Below are positions 5,676 through 5,828 of a stretch of DNA of 5,828 nt, in pieces. The notes beneath the pieces are model-generated. The model was given only the letters and a program-made list of their open reading frames with translations. It was not told the DNA's origin and made no database searches. Within the stretch, counting starts at the first letter, position 1, and every line of letters begins with the position of its first letter. The DNA is from Candidatus Omnitrophota bacterium (GTDB lineage Bacteria > Omnitrophota > Gorgyraeia > JABMRG01 > JAFGKX01): assembly GCA_016928375.1 (NCBI GenBank), contig JAFGKX010000057.1, positions 1 to 5,828 of the forward strand. Direction: 5' to 3'. The translations under genes were made by a program, and so were the position numbers.

Positions 5676-5828
5676 ATGTTTGGAATAAAAAAATTAATAC
5701 CATTATCGACTATAGGCGCGCGCGATATAATAAGCGTGGATTTAAGCACCGCGTATTTTAAGCTTGCCCATATCAGAAGATATCCCAACAAAAAAGAAGT
5801 AATCGCGCTGATAAGCAAAGATATAACC
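5676..5828 (+). CDS. pilM: PilM-like actin-fold assembly protein, N-terminal 51 codons (3' truncated by window edge)
   Basis: The gene starts 3 bases after the gspK stop, with AGGAG (5662-5666) 9 bases upstream of the ATG. The visible protein begins with a short basic segment and then IISVDLSTAYFKLAHI (18-33), which matches the phosphate-1 strand-turn-strand of PilM/FtsA-type ATP-binding proteins (Asp22, Ser24, Thr25, Lys29). In type IV pili PilM sits on the cytoplasmic side and recruits PilN; in T2SS the same place is taken by the cytoplasmic domain of GspL. No membrane segment is visible, but only the first sixth or so of the protein is in view, so a GspL-like protein with a later membrane helix remains possible. 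The location after gspK fits either. Confidence 0.7.
   Translation, partial: MFGIKKLIPLSTIGARDIISVDLSTAYFKLAHIRRYPNKKEVIALISKDIT

Overview
The window covers most of a type II secretion (T2SS) / type IV pilus-like operon, all on the + strand. The order is: 3' end of gspE (an assembly ATPase with an added C-terminal PilZ domain), gspF (inner-membrane platform), a gene for an exported HExxH metallopeptidase of the 'peptidase MA-like' type, gspG (major pseudopilin), gspI, gspJ and gspK (minor, tip pseudopilins), and the first 51 codons of a PilM-like actin-fold protein. Spacing is tight: 1 nt between gspE and gspF, 19 nt before the peptidase gene, overlaps at gspG/gspI, gspI/gspJ and gspJ/gspK, and 3 nt before pilM. 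No promoter or factor-independent terminator is convincing inside the window, so the whole block is probably one transcription unit that starts upstream and continues downstream.

The organism is a bacterium with a moderately AT-leaning genome. The pseudopilin set with a PilM-type (rather than clear GspL-type) cytoplasmic partner suggests a deep-branching diderm from a candidate phylum. So do two families of short palindromic repeats that resemble those in many environmental genomes (the 'GTCATTGCGAG...GAAGCAATCTC' type and the 'CCTGCCTGCCGGTAGGCAGG' type). Omnitrophota or a neighbouring lineage is my best guess. This is inference from style, not proof.

Region by region: bases 2-922 hold the ATPase C-terminal part (His box, tetracysteine zinc site), an acidic linker and a PilZ domain. 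Bases 924-2144 hold GspF. Bases 2164-3213 hold the metallopeptidase, whose first ~60 codons run through a cluster of REP-like repeats before a hydrophobic export signal. Bases 3214-3295 form the only real intergenic gap and hold a nested hairpin. Bases 3296-5672 hold four pseudopilins, and 5676 to the end holds the pilM start.

How it should work: GspE hydrolyses ATP and drives GspF. GspF helps extract pseudopilins, after prepilin peptidase cleavage at their Gly/Phe sites, into a short periplasmic filament capped by GspI-GspJ-GspK. PilM and the expected downstream PilN/PilO-like proteins link the ATPase to the membrane platform. The PilZ domain implies that cyclic di-GMP could tune the ATPase directly. 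The metallopeptidase sits between the platform and major pseudopilin genes and has repeats at both ends, so it looks like an insertion into a conserved operon; it may be a substrate of the system or a helper in the envelope.
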